Part shown: positions 35,993 through 43,686 of the stretch, one piece after another
Numbering within the stretch: position 1 is the first letter of the stretch
Layout of the letters: each line of letters starts with the position of its first letter
Assembly: GCA_020631815.1 (NCBI GenBank)
Contig: JACKGW010000001.1
Coordinates: forward strand, 124,001-188,000
Direction of reading: 5' to 3'
Length of the DNA: 64,000 nt
From: Planctomycetota bacterium
GTDB taxonomy: Bacteria > Planctomycetota > PLA2 > JAEUHO01
Program-made: the position numbers and the translations under genes
The notes under the pieces: model-generated
Seen by the model: only the letters and a program-made list of their open reading frames with translations
The model's database searches: none
What the model was told of the DNA's origin: nothing

Positions 35993-37312
35993 GTGGAGTC
36001 GCTCGGGGTGCACGTTCTCCTCGTCCAGCACGACCCGAGCCGCCGCGATGCGGTCGCGGACGCCCTCCGTGCCGCGGGCCACCGCGCGGAGTCCGCTCCG
36101 GGTGCAGCCGCCGCGCTGGCCGCCCTGGCGCGGCCGAGCCCTCCGGACCTCGTCCTCGTTGACGAGGCCCTTCGCGACATGCTCTTGCTCGACTTCCTGC
36201 AGAGCGCGTTGCGGATGGCTCGCAGCACCCCGGTCGTCGTCCTGGGGCGCGACGAGGGTGCGGCGCAGTGGATGGAAGCCGCCCGCCTCGGAGCCGCCGA
36301 CTTCGTGTTGGCGGATCGCGAGGGCTGCTTCCTGCACACCTTGGCCGCGCGTCTCGCGTCGTCGCAGGCGCGTCGCTCCGAGGAGGAGGCGGCAGGCCGA
36401 CTGGCCGATGCCCTCCAGAGCACCGCGGCGGCCGTGCTCATCGTCGAGCGAAGCGGTCACGTCGAGACGATGAACGCGGCCTGCGAGCGACTGCTTGGTC
36501 CTCTTGACGGCACCCGTCGCATCGCCGACCTGTTTCCGCTGGACCACGACCCGCGCCTCAAGGCCGACCTGCTCGAGGCCGTGGATGTCGGCGCGGAGTG
36601 GGCGGGCGAGCTCGACGTCCGAAGCGCCCACGGGGAGAGCGTGCCGTGCATCGTCACGTCCAGTCCCATCCACCGCAGCGGCGGCCGCATCGACGGCACC
36701 GTCATCACGCTCCGTGACGTCTCGGATCGCGTCGCCATGGAAGACGCGTTGCGCGCGGCCAACCGTCGCCTGGCGGAGCAGGCCTCGCGCGACCCGCTGA
36801 CGGGCATCTACAACCGCTCGTACTTCCGCGACGTGCTGTCGCGCGAGCTGGCTCGGGCCATGCGCTACGGCGATTCGCTGGCCGTGCTGATGATCGACCA
36901 AGACCGCTTCAAGCGGATCAACGACGAGCACGGCCACGCCGTCGGCGACCTGGCCATTTGCCGTGTGGCCTCCACGCTCGCCTCCTCGCTACGCGATGGC
37001 GACGTCCTGGCGCGCTACGCGGGCGACGAGTTCTGCGTTCTTCTGCCCAACACGGACCGCGAGCACGCCGTCGTGGTGGCCGAGCGCCTGCGCGACGCGG
37101 TTCGCGCCATCGTGCTCGAAGGCGTGCCCGAGATGACGTTGGGCATCAGCCTGGGCCTCGCCACGGGCGAGGACGTCGTCGGACAGCCGGGCAAGCCGGC
37201 CGATGCCCTGCTCCGCCTCGCTGACGATGCGCTCTTCGCCAGCAAGCGCCGCGGCGGCAACTGCGTCTCCGTCTGGGAGTCCGGTGACATCGGCGCTCGC
37301 GCCGCCAGCTGA
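35993..37312 (+). CDS. Diguanylate cyclase with receiver and PAS domains
   Basis: Makes cyclic di-GMP from GTP. The 439-residue soluble product has an N-terminal receiver-like domain (VHVLLVQHDPSRRDAVADAL, LVLVDEALRDMLLLDFLQ), a PAS domain (about 145-250; LQSTAAAVLIVERSGHVETM, TVITLRDVSDRV) and a GGDEF domain: DPLTGIYNRSYFRDVLSREL, MIDQDRFKRINDEHGHAVGD and the active-site variant RYAGDEFCVLLP. An RxxD inhibitory site (RDGD) lies five residues before the active site, so product feedback is expected. The receiver pocket has Asp in LVDE but fewer conserved residues (HDPSRR instead of DDE), so phosphorylation is uncertain. The start is GTG. It converges on the PASTA gene with adjacent stops (TGATCA). 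Confidence 0.93.
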   Translation: MESLGVHVLLVQHDPSRRDAVADALRAAGHRAESAPGAAAALAALARPSPPDLVLVDEALRDMLLLDFLQSALRMARSTPVVVLGRDEGAAQWMEAARLGAADFVLADREGCFLHTLAARLASSQARRSEEEAAGRLADALQSTAAAVLIVERSGHVETMNAACERLLGPLDGTRRIADLFPLDHDPRLKADLLEAVDVGAEWAGELDVRSAHGESVPCIVTSSPIHRSGGRIDGTVITLRDVSDRVAMEDALRAANRRLAEQASRDPLTGIYNRSYFRDVLSRELARAMRYGDSLAVLMIDQDRFKRINDEHGHAVGDLAICRVASTLASSLRDGDVLARYAGDEFCVLLPNTDREHAVVVAERLRDAVRAIVLEGVPEMTLGISLGLATGEDVVGQPGKPADALLRLADDALFASKRRGGNCVSVWESGDIGARAAS

Positions 37313-38482
37313 TCAGTAGATGAAGAGCTGGCGTGCGGGGCCCCAGGGGCCGGCACCGGCGCGGTTGACCGCGCGGACGCGCCACAAGTACCGACCGCGC
37401 TGCAGGCCAACGCGCTGGAACGGCATCTGGTCGACGCGCGTGCGCTCGACCTGGCGCACCACGCCACCGTCGTACTCGCGCAGCAGCTGCCAGTCGTAGA
37501 TCTCGGTTCCGCTCACCGACTCCCAGTCGAAGAGCACCGGCATCGACCCCGGGTACGTGTCGGACTCCGCAGGGGAGCGCGGCATGGGGGGGCGCGCCGG
37601 CGCGCGCAGGCTGGGCGGCGCGGGGCGCGACGGCTCGGCGGGCACCGAGGCAGGCGGCGTGGGGGTGCGACCCGGCATGGCGGGCGGGCTGTCGCTCGCC
37701 GGAGGTACGGGATCCGCCGGGGCCTCGTCGCCTGCGTCGATCTCGAGCTCGATGAGGCTGCCGACGATCGCCAGGCTCTCGGGCAGCGGATGGTGGATGA
37801 GGACGCGCCCGCGCGATGTCGGGTCGGCCCGCGCGCCGAAGCCCGCCTCACGCAGGACGCTCTCGGCGGCATCGCGATCGAGGCCCGTCACGTCGGGCAC
37901 GACGGCGTGTCGCTCGGACGGCATCTCGGAGACGCCGATCACCAGCGTCAGGGCTTGGCCGGCTGGCAGAGGCTCGCCCGCCACGGGCCACTGGAACACG
38001 ACGTGGTTCTCGAGCTCGGGCACGCCCAGCGTGCGCTCGTAGCGAAGCGGCAAGCTGCCCGCGAGGCGCCGCGCCTCCTCCAGCGTGTAGCCGGCCAGCG
38101 CCGGTGCGACGCCCGCCTCCGAGGTCGGCACCTCGGTGGGCGGCGGCACGGGCGTGTCGGGACGATCCGGCGTGGGTGAGGCGGGAGGGAAGGCGGGCGG
38201 ACGCTCGGTCTCGAGGGGCTTCGTGCCGCCGACGACGATGCGCACCACGGTGCCGCGCGGGCGATCGGCAAAGCCGGGAGGGTCCTGCGCCACTACCGTT
38301 CCGAGCGGCACGTTCGGGTCGTACTGCACCGAAATGCGGAAGCTGCCCAGCCGCAGGAGCTGTTCGGCCTCCGTGACCTGGATGCCGATCACATCGGGGA
38401 CGGTCTCGGCGTGGGCAGGGGTCGCCCAAGCGACCCAGGCGCAGACGGCGAGGGCGAGTGCCACGAGAGTGCGGGGGGACAT
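37313..38482 (-). CDS. Secreted PASTA-domain protein with fibronectin-like C-terminus
   Basis: The 389-residue product has a signal peptide (MSPRTLVALALAVCAWVAWATPAHA) and three PASTA domains (about 26-93, VPDVIGIQVTEAEQLLRLGS; 125-195, APALAGYTLEEARRLAGSLP; 205-272, VVPDVTGLDRDAAESVLREA). A Pro-rich linker and a fibronectin-III-like domain ending WRVRAVNRAGAGPWGPAR follow. PASTA domains bind muropeptides in kinases and penicillin-binding proteins, but no kinase or transpeptidase domain is attached here, so it is probably a periplasmic wall-binding protein. GAGG lies 9 bases before the 38482 ATG, favouring it over 38491. Confidence 0.85.
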   Translation of the reverse strand: MSPRTLVALALAVCAWVAWATPAHAETVPDVIGIQVTEAEQLLRLGSFRISVQYDPNVPLGTVVAQDPPGFADRPRGTVVRIVVGGTKPLETERPPAFPPASPTPDRPDTPVPPPTEVPTSEAGVAPALAGYTLEEARRLAGSLPLRYERTLGVPELENHVVFQWPVAGEPLPAGQALTLVIGVSEMPSERHAVVPDVTGLDRDAAESVLREAGFGARADPTSRGRVLIHHPLPESLAIVGSLIELEIDAGDEAPADPVPPASDSPPAMPGRTPTPPASVPAEPSRPAPPSLRAPARPPMPRSPAESDTYPGSMPVLFDWESVSGTEIYDWQLLREYDGGVVRQVERTRVDQMPFQRVGLQRGRYLWRVRAVNRAGAGPWGPARQLFIY

Positions 38483-38570
38483 GGCGCTCATCCTCGGGGC
38501 GTGGCGCGGAGCGGGCAACCTCCGAGCCGAGGTTCCGCGTGGGCTTGCGGGTGAAGGCGAGGGGATGCCA

Positions 38571-39182
38571 TCAAGCGGGCGGCGTCTCGGCCGCGTCCAG
38601 GTCCAGCGCGGCGTCCTCGGCGTCCCCCTCGCACACGTCGTCGTCGCGGTGGGCGGCCTCTTCGGGCCCGACCCAGGCCGTTCCGACCAGCTTGAGGGCG
38701 CGGTCGGCGGCGAAGGGGTCGCGGCCCTGGGCCGGGGCGGCCTCCGTGCAGGGAGCGCACCAGCGAGCCCCGGCCGCCCGGCGGCGCCGCAGGTGCTCCT
38801 CACCGCACACGGGACAGCGGTAGCGATAGACGCGGCCGGGGAGCCAGCGGCTGTGGAGCCGCCCGCCGGCAGCCAAGCACGCCGACCGGAACTCGGGCCC
38901 ATGGCCGCACGACTTGCCCAGCACGGCGAGCCCGACGTGCACGGCCTCGTGCACGAGGATGCCGTGGAGGTCCTGCGGGTACACCTCGAAGTACGCGGGC
39001 GACAGCTCGACGCAGGCGCCGTCGAAGCGGCCGGCGCGCGTGTCGATCAGCGCGCGGCCCGCGCGACGCAGGCGACGGTTCCAGCGCACGGGCACATGGG
39101 GCAGCTGCTCGACGCCGAGCACGCGAGCCACGGCGTCAAACGCCTCGCGCCGCTGCCGATCCAATGCCACCGGGCTGATCAC
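38571..39182 (-). CDS. SprT-like zinc metalloprotease-fold protein
   Basis: The 203-residue product contains the SprT/Spartan signature LHGILVHEAVHVGLAVLGKS with HExxH (His78, Glu79, His82) and a third ligand candidate His94 in CGHGPEF, followed by a zinc ribbon YRCPVCGEEH...RWCAPC. Eukaryotic Spartan cleaves DNA-protein crosslinks; bacterial SprT-like proteins are poorly characterised. The acidic C-terminal tail is low-complexity. It is transcribed divergently from the lipoprotein pair at 39.2 kb and is followed at 88 bases by the PASTA gene. Confidence 0.85.
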   Translation of the reverse strand: MISPVALDRQRREAFDAVARVLGVEQLPHVPVRWNRRLRRAGRALIDTRAGRFDGACVELSPAYFEVYPQDLHGILVHEAVHVGLAVLGKSCGHGPEFRSACLAAGGRLHSRWLPGRVYRYRCPVCGEEHLRRRRAAGARWCAPCTEAAPAQGRDPFAADRALKLVGTAWVGPEEAAHRDDDVCEGDAEDAALDLDAAETPPA

Positions 39183-39225
39183 GGAGACCCAGCCTAGGTG
39201 TGCCCCCGGACGGCGCAGGGAGGGC

Positions 39226-39231
39226 TACCAT
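39226..39231 (+). promoter_or_regulatory. Candidate -10 hexamer TACCAT
   Basis: TACCAT lies 6 bases before the GTG start at 39238 in the 55-base divergent gap, with no Shine-Dalgarno, suggesting leaderless expression of the lipoprotein pair. Confidence 0.4.
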
Positions 39232-39237
39232 CGCGGC

Positions 39238-39762
39238 GTGCTGACGCGCCGCGCCCTCCTCCCCCTGCTGCTCTCGAGCTTGGCGCTCGTGGGGGCGGGC
39301 TGTGGTCGCGAGGGCGGGCCGGGGGCCCGGTCGGGTCCGCGCTCCGAGCCCACCGTGGTCGCCAAGCGGGCGTACGAGGCCTTGGCCCGCGGTGACCTCG
39401 CCAGCCTGGAGGCCGAGATGGACGCGGAGGGCCGACGGGCCCTGGCCGCCGACCTGAAGGCGCTCCGGCCCGGTTTGGCGGAGCCCGCCGACGCCGTGCC
39501 TGGCGTGGCCGACGAAGTCCGCGGCGTGTTCGCCGCCGACGGCGAGTCGCTGAGGCGGCGTGCCAGCGAGGCGTCCGACGCCGAGCTGCTGCGCTTCCTG
39601 GCCCGCGTGCGCCCGCCCGGTGGGGGGCCCTGGCCCGACACCGAGGCGCCGCGCCAAGCGGACCGGGCGTCCTTCACCTACGCCGATGCCCACGCCGTGC
39701 GGCGACCTTTGGTCCTGCGACGGACCGCCGACGGCTGGCGCGTGACGGCGGTCGGGCTGTGA
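39238..39762 (+). CDS. Lipoprotein, unknown (NTF2-like size)
   Basis: The 174-residue product (GTG start) begins MLTRRALLPLLLSSLALVGAGC, a lipoprotein signal with lipobox VGAGC. The mature part starts with EPTVVAKRAYEALARGDLAS, the pattern of SnoaL/NTF2-like or DUF4878-type periplasmic domains, and ends RPLVLRRTADGWRVTAVGL, a strand commonly found at the end of such folds. The match is structural by eye only. It overlaps the following lipoprotein gene by GTGA, so the two are co-translated. Confidence 0.72.
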   Translation: MLTRRALLPLLLSSLALVGAGCGREGGPGARSGPRSEPTVVAKRAYEALARGDLASLEAEMDAEGRRALAADLKALRPGLAEPADAVPGVADEVRGVFAADGESLRRRASEASDAELLRFLARVRPPGGGPWPDTEAPRQADRASFTYADAHAVRRPLVLRRTADGWRVTAVGL

Positions 39763-40262
39763 AGCGCCGGCGAATCGGGGTGGTGGTCGTCACCGTCCTG
39801 GGCCTGTTGCTCCCGGGCTGTGGGGACCCGGCGGGGGAGGTCCCCGGCGTGTACGTGCTCGACCGCGAGACCTTCCGCCGTGAGGCGCTGGAACGACTTC
39901 GTCGCGGTGCCTCGGCCGAAGCCGAGGGCTTGGCGGGGCCCGCCCGGCGCGCGCTGGAGACCACGTGGCAGCAGCAGGCCGAGACGGAGGCGGCAGCGAT
40001 CCGCCTGCGCTTGGACCTCGGAGCCGACGGCCGCTTTGCCGTCGTCTACCGCTACGGGGACGAACAAGGCCACGGCCGCGGGTCGTGGGTCCTCGAGGGG
40101 GAGCGGCTGCTGCTGCGCACCGAGGAGGAATCCGGTCGACCGCTCGCCAAGCCGCTGGAGGCGGAGGCGACGCTGGGCGATGGGGGCATGCGTCTCTCCG
40201 GCGACCGCGTCCCGATCCCGATCCCCCTGGTGCGCGCGGTGGGCGTGGAGCCCGGCTCGTGA
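39759..40262 (+). CDS. Lipoprotein, unknown
   Basis: The 167-residue product starts at a GTG inside GTGA of the previous stop and reads MKRRRIGVVVVTVLGLLLPGC, a lipoprotein signal with lipobox LLPGC. The mature protein has a helix (YVLDRETFRREALERLRRGA) and then beta strands (AAAIRLRLDLGADGRFAVVY, HGRGSWVLEGERLLLRTEEE), resembling lipocalin-like or DUF-type sandwich folds that follow a computed quantity. No named family is recognised. It is likely an envelope protein partner of the upstream lipoprotein. Confidence 0.7.
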   Translation: MKRRRIGVVVVTVLGLLLPGCGDPAGEVPGVYVLDRETFRREALERLRRGASAEAEGLAGPARRALETTWQQQAETEAAAIRLRLDLGADGRFAVVYRYGDEQGHGRGSWVLEGERLLLRTEEESGRPLAKPLEAEATLGDGGMRLSGDRVPIPIPLVRAVGVEPGS

Positions 40263-40317
40263 GAGATGGCGCCTTCCCCGCCTTCCCCAGGGCCCGGCGC
40301 CAACGGATGATGGCGGC

Positions 40318-40662
40318 ATGAGCGACGGAGAGATCCCGGTCGTCGTGCCCCCCGGGGAGCTGCACGACGACTCCCTGCCCGCCTTTGCGCTGGTCGTCGA
40401 CCCGCTGGTCGAGGGCGCCAAGGGGCCTGGCCTCATCGTGGACCTCTCGGGCCTCAAGTTCATGAGCAGCACGGGGTTGGGCTACCTCGTGAAAATCGGG
40501 ATGTCGCTCGACCGCGAGCAGCGGCGCCTCGCGCTGGCCTGCGGTTCGCGCCGCGTCACCAAGCTGATCAAGGTGACGGGGCTCGGCTCGCTCCTGCCCC
40601 ACTTCGGTACGCTCGAAGACGCCCGCCACTTCGTGGCCGGCGGCGCCACCGCCACGTCCTGA
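40318..40662 (+). CDS. STAS-domain anti-sigma-factor antagonist
   Basis: The 114-residue product is a single STAS domain: PVVVPPGELHDDSLPAFALV, then GLIVDLSGLKFMSSTGLGYL with Ser51 in the position phosphorylated in SpoIIAA/RsbV, then LALACGSRRVTKLIKVTGLG. Proteins of this type bind an anti-sigma kinase when unphosphorylated and release a sigma factor. No RsbW-like kinase or PP2C phosphatase is nearby. The ATG at 40318 matches the usual domain start; the longer open frame is a shadow of the upstream lipoprotein. Confidence 0.88.
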   Translation: MSDGEIPVVVPPGELHDDSLPAFALVVDPLVEGAKGPGLIVDLSGLKFMSSTGLGYLVKIGMSLDREQRRLALACGSRRVTKLIKVTGLGSLLPHFGTLEDARHFVAGGATATS

Positions 40663-40777
40663 AGCGGCACGGCAAGGTGGTCAATGGGTCGGCCGCGCCC
40701 TCGTAGGGGTGGGCTCGACCTGCGCCTCGGGGCACCCTACGGGTACGGCCCTCGTGGGCCGGAGGAGCGGCTTGGCC

Positions 40778-41155
40778 ATGCGTGACACCGTCTACATCCG
40801 CGGCCTCGAGATCCGTTCGATCATCGGGATCCACGACTGGGAGCGCCAAGAGCGCCAGACGATCCGCATCGACATCCAGATGGCGGCAGACACCGCGAAG
40901 GCGGCGGCCACCGAGTCCATCGAGGACGCGCTCGACTACCGCGCCGTGGCCAAGGCCGTGATCGCCCACGTCGAGAAGAGCTCGTACTACCTCGTCGAGA
41001 CGCTCGCCGAGCGCCTGGCGGAGATGATCCTGGGCGAGTTCGACGTCCCGTGGGTGCGGCTCGATGTGGGGAAGCCGGGCGCCGTGCGCTTCAGCGAGGA
41101 AGTCGGCGTGGTGATCGAGCGCGGGTCCCGCGACGGGAGCGCGCCGCGGGGATGA
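40778..41155 (+). CDS. folB: Dihydroneopterin aldolase
   Basis: Folate pathway enzyme converting 7,8-dihydroneopterin to 6-hydroxymethyl-7,8-dihydropterin. The 125-residue product reads MRDTVYIRGLEIRSIIGIHD, WERQERQTIRIDIQM, ALDYRAVAKAVIAHVEKSSY, LVETLAERLAEMILGEF and VRLDVGKPGAVRFSEEVGV, the complete FolB pattern including the catalytic lysine in V.KPGA and the substrate-binding glutamate in LVETLAE. GGAGGAG lies 10 bases before the ATG, a strong ribosome binding site. It overlaps folK by ATGA. Confidence 0.95.
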   Translation: MRDTVYIRGLEIRSIIGIHDWERQERQTIRIDIQMAADTAKAAATESIEDALDYRAVAKAVIAHVEKSSYYLVETLAERLAEMILGEFDVPWVRLDVGKPGAVRFSEEVGVVIERGSRDGSAPRG

Positions 41156-41634
41156 CGTCGCGCCCGCTCCGCCGCGCGGTCGTCGCCCTGGGCTCCAACA
41201 TCGAGCCCGAGCGCTGGGTGCCGTGGGCGATCGCACGCTTGCAGGCGCGCTTCCGCGACGTGCTGGTCTCGACGGCGTATCGCGCGGCCGCCGTAGGCCC
41301 TCCGGGCCAGCCGCCCTTCGTGAACGCCGTCGTCGTGCTCGCGACCGATCTGCCGCTGCCGGCGCTTCGCGCGGCGCTTCGGCACCTCGAGGCCTTGGCC
41401 GGGCGCACGCGCAGCGAGGACCGGTTTGCCCCGCGGACGCTGGACCTGGACGTCATCGCGCTGAGCGGGCCGCGCGGGGACGAGCACCTGGACCACGCTG
41501 AGACCGACGTCGCGCACGTCGTGGTGCCGTGGGCCGACGTCGAGCCGGATCGCCGGCTGCGTGACGGAGGGCGGACACTGGCCGAGCGCGCCGCGCCGCT
41601 GCGCGACCGGCTGTCGGCCTTCACGCCGTCCTGA
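41152..41634 (+). CDS. folK: HPPK, 6-hydroxymethyl-dihydropterin pyrophosphokinase
   Basis: Transfers pyrophosphate from ATP to 6-hydroxymethyl-7,8-dihydropterin, the next step after FolB. The 160-residue product has VALGSNIEPERWVPWAIARL, STAYRAAAVGPPGQPPFVNA, HLEALAGRTRSEDRFAPRTL and the metal-binding DLDVIAL (DxD). The ending HVVVPWADVEPD is the usual RPFVL.PL.DIAP region with local divergence. It starts at the ATGA overlap with folB, so the pair is an operon. folP and folE are not in the window. Confidence 0.94.
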   Translation: MTSRPLRRAVVALGSNIEPERWVPWAIARLQARFRDVLVSTAYRAAAVGPPGQPPFVNAVVVLATDLPLPALRAALRHLEALAGRTRSEDRFAPRTLDLDVIALSGPRGDEHLDHAETDVAHVVVPWADVEPDRRLRDGGRTLAERAAPLRDRLSAFTPS

Positions 41635-41650
41635 GACCGCGCCTTGCGGA

Positions 41651-41656
41651 TACCGT
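41651..41656 (+). promoter_or_regulatory. Candidate -10 hexamer TACCGT
   Basis: TACCGT lies 6 bases before the ATG at 41663, just after folK, without a Shine-Dalgarno. The lipoprotein may have its own leaderless promoter. Confidence 0.35.
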
Positions 41657-41662
41657 CGTGGG

Positions 41663-42646
41663 ATGGCGCGCACACGACTCTTGCTGGCGGTCTCGCTCGT
41701 CGTGCTCCTTGCGGGGTGTGGGGACTCGGAGGCGCCGTCACCGACGCGCTTGTCTGACTGGTCCCTTGCCCGCGTGTGGGCCGAGAGCGATCAACGGCAT
41801 GAAGGCGTAGACGAGTTCGGCGGGCTCTTCGAGATCGGGGCGGAGCTCGTGGCCGTTGCGCGGCACCGCCTCGACCTCTGGTTCGTGATCTCCCGGGACC
41901 AGCTCGTCGATGGCGCTCGCGTCAGCGCGCGCCGGATCGAGCCCACATTCAACGAGTCGTCCTGGGTCGGAGGACGGGGACCGCTGGCAGCCCGCGCGGT
42001 TTCGATGGCTGCCATGAAGACCCTGCCTGTCGAGGTGGTCGGTCTCGGCGGCTGGTCCGACGGGCAGTTTGCTCTTCTCGACCGCCGTCAGCGCGTGCTC
42101 TGGTCGGGACGGTTGCTCGCAGGGCCGGGTGGTGGGGTGCGGGCCATCACCTTCGACCGCGCCACCGTCCTTCCGGGCGGCGACCACAGTGGACTCGACG
42201 AGGCGGACCCGCGCGATCGAGGTGCCGGGGTCCGCGCGCTCGCGGTGCTGCCCGAGGCCCGCGACGGGGTCGATCTAGCCGTGCTGGAGGCGGCGCCGGC
42301 AGTGGGTACGCCCTGGCGCCTGCATCGCCTTGATCGAACCGGCGCCACGGTGAAACGCCCCCTCTTGCTACCGCGAGGGGAGCGAGATCCGGAGGTGCGA
42401 GCACTCGCGGCGTGGGAGGATGGCTACGTGGCCTTGGCGCTCGGGATGCAGCGCTATTCGTCCAGCCCCGATGGCCATCTCCTCGCGGGTGAACGGATCC
42501 CGCCACCCGTCGTCGAGCGAACCACCATCGAGTGGGAGACCCTGGGTCGCGGCGCGGCGGGCCGTCTGTATCTCGCCGGTCGGCCCGGCATGATCGTCTC
42601 AACCGGTGAAGACCCGCCGAGGCTCATCGAGCTGGCCTGGCGCTGA
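41663..42646 (+). CDS. Lipoprotein, beta-propeller-like, unknown
   Basis: The 327-residue product begins MARTRLLLAVSLVVLLAGCG, a lipoprotein signal with lipobox LLAGC. The mature region has repeated short strands with a recurring pattern (LAVLPEARDGVDLAVLEAAP, VRALAAWEDGYVALALGMQR, GAAGRLYLAGRPGMIVSTGE) that suggests a beta-propeller reading out a per-blade value, but no named repeat is secure. It follows folK by 28 bases. A palindromic GGGTCTGA-type repeat begins 61 bases after its stop. Confidence 0.68.
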   Translation: MARTRLLLAVSLVVLLAGCGDSEAPSPTRLSDWSLARVWAESDQRHEGVDEFGGLFEIGAELVAVARHRLDLWFVISRDQLVDGARVSARRIEPTFNESSWVGGRGPLAARAVSMAAMKTLPVEVVGLGGWSDGQFALLDRRQRVLWSGRLLAGPGGGVRAITFDRATVLPGGDHSGLDEADPRDRGAGVRALAVLPEARDGVDLAVLEAAPAVGTPWRLHRLDRTGATVKRPLLLPRGERDPEVRALAAWEDGYVALALGMQRYSSSPDGHLLAGERIPPPVVERTTIEWETLGRGAAGRLYLAGRPGMIVSTGEDPPRLIELAWR

Positions 42647-42706
42647 GTTCCCGCCTCGACGCGCACGTGTGGCGGTTCGCCGGCCGGTGGCCGTCGCACT
42701 CCGGCG

Positions 42707-42908
42707 GGTGCCTGATCCCGCGCAGCGGCGCCGCAGAGCGGCAACGCGGGGCGCGGGGTCTGGCTCCGCCGAGTCGTGGCCGCAACACGAACGTCCCGTC
42801 GCAAGCGAACATGAGGAGGTCCCCTTGCCGGCGAACGTCGCACGAAGGAGCCTGGCACGCGGCCCGCGTCGCTGCGCTCCGCCGCCGCGAGCCGGGCACC
42901 TCCGCGCG
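42707..42908. repeat. GGGTCTGA-type palindromic repeat, copy 2 (degenerate)
   Basis: Fills most of the 302-base gap 42647-42948. Unit A-like (42707-42767) runs from GGTGCCTGATCCCGCG to CGCGGGGTCTGGCTCC. Unit B-like (42847-42900) contains GCGTCGCTGCGCTCC and ends GGGCACC, followed by TCCGCGCG as in copy 1. The palindromes are eroded compared with copies 1 and 3, so this looks like an older insertion. No gene is seen in the gap. Confidence 0.6.
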
Positions 42909-42948
42909 CCTCGCGACACGAGTGCCTACCCCTTGTGGGCGCGAGCTC

Positions 42949-43620
42949 CTAGGCCTCCGCAGCGCGCAGCAGCACCGGGACGATGTGCAGGTCGCCGGTG
43001 CGGCCGGTGAGCGCCGCTTCTTCTTCTTCGGTCTCGGGCTCACCCTGACCGGGGTCGGGCTCGAAGAGGCCGACCTCGGAAAGCGTCCACACTTCTTCCG
43101 GGTCGGGCTGCGCGGGCGCGTCGAACGCGACGGCTTCTTCGTCGAGGTAGAGCGTCAGCTCCTGACCGGCCATCGCTTCGAACGTCGCCGGCGAGACCAG
43201 CAGCTCGACGAAGAGGTCGAGGTCGACGATCCAGACGCCCGGCGCGATCGGCTCGCCGCGGCGATACCAACCTGACGGCGTCGGCTCGCCGCGACGGAAC
43301 GCGGCGTGCGTTTCGAACAACGCCTTCTCGTCGGGCAAGGCCTCGGCGGCGACGAGGTCTTCGTGCCAGCGATCGAGTGCGATCACGACCGCCTCCTCGA
43401 TCTCGTCGTCGCCAGGCGCCTCGCCGAGTGCGTCGCCGCGCACGACGAGCACGGGCTCGTCGCCCTCGGCGAGCACTTCCATGGCGAGGCCGTCCTCGCC
43501 TTCGAAGCGGCAGGGGGCCGGGTCGTCCACGACGACCACGTCACTGACGCCCGCGCGGTCGTCGTCATCGAGGCGGGCGAGGCAGGCTTGGATCCGGGAG
43601 GCGAGATCGGGGGCGCTCAT
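42949..43620 (-). CDS. Acidic cytoplasmic protein, unknown
   Basis: The 223-residue product has no signal peptide or membrane segment. It is strongly acidic (LARLDDDDRAGVSDVVVVDD, PETEEEEAALTGRTGD) with a pattern of alternating strands and helices. Recognisable strings such as VWIVDLDLFVELLVSPATFE and LTLYLDEEAVAFDAPAQPDP do not match a family I know. It is divergent from the TolB-like gene across 66 bases. Its 3' end follows a degenerate palindromic repeat. Codon use is typical, supporting a real gene. Confidence 0.6.
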   Translation of the reverse strand: MSAPDLASRIQACLARLDDDDRAGVSDVVVVDDPAPCRFEGEDGLAMEVLAEGDEPVLVVRGDALGEAPGDDEIEEAVVIALDRWHEDLVAAEALPDEKALFETHAAFRRGEPTPSGWYRRGEPIAPGVWIVDLDLFVELLVSPATFEAMAGQELTLYLDEEAVAFDAPAQPDPEEVWTLSEVGLFEPDPGQGEPETEEEEAALTGRTGDLHIVPVLLRAAEA

Positions 43621-43686
43621 GGGCACATGCTGGCACCGCCCGCGACGGAAGTTGAGAGGCGCCCCGGGCGCACCCATCCTCCACGC

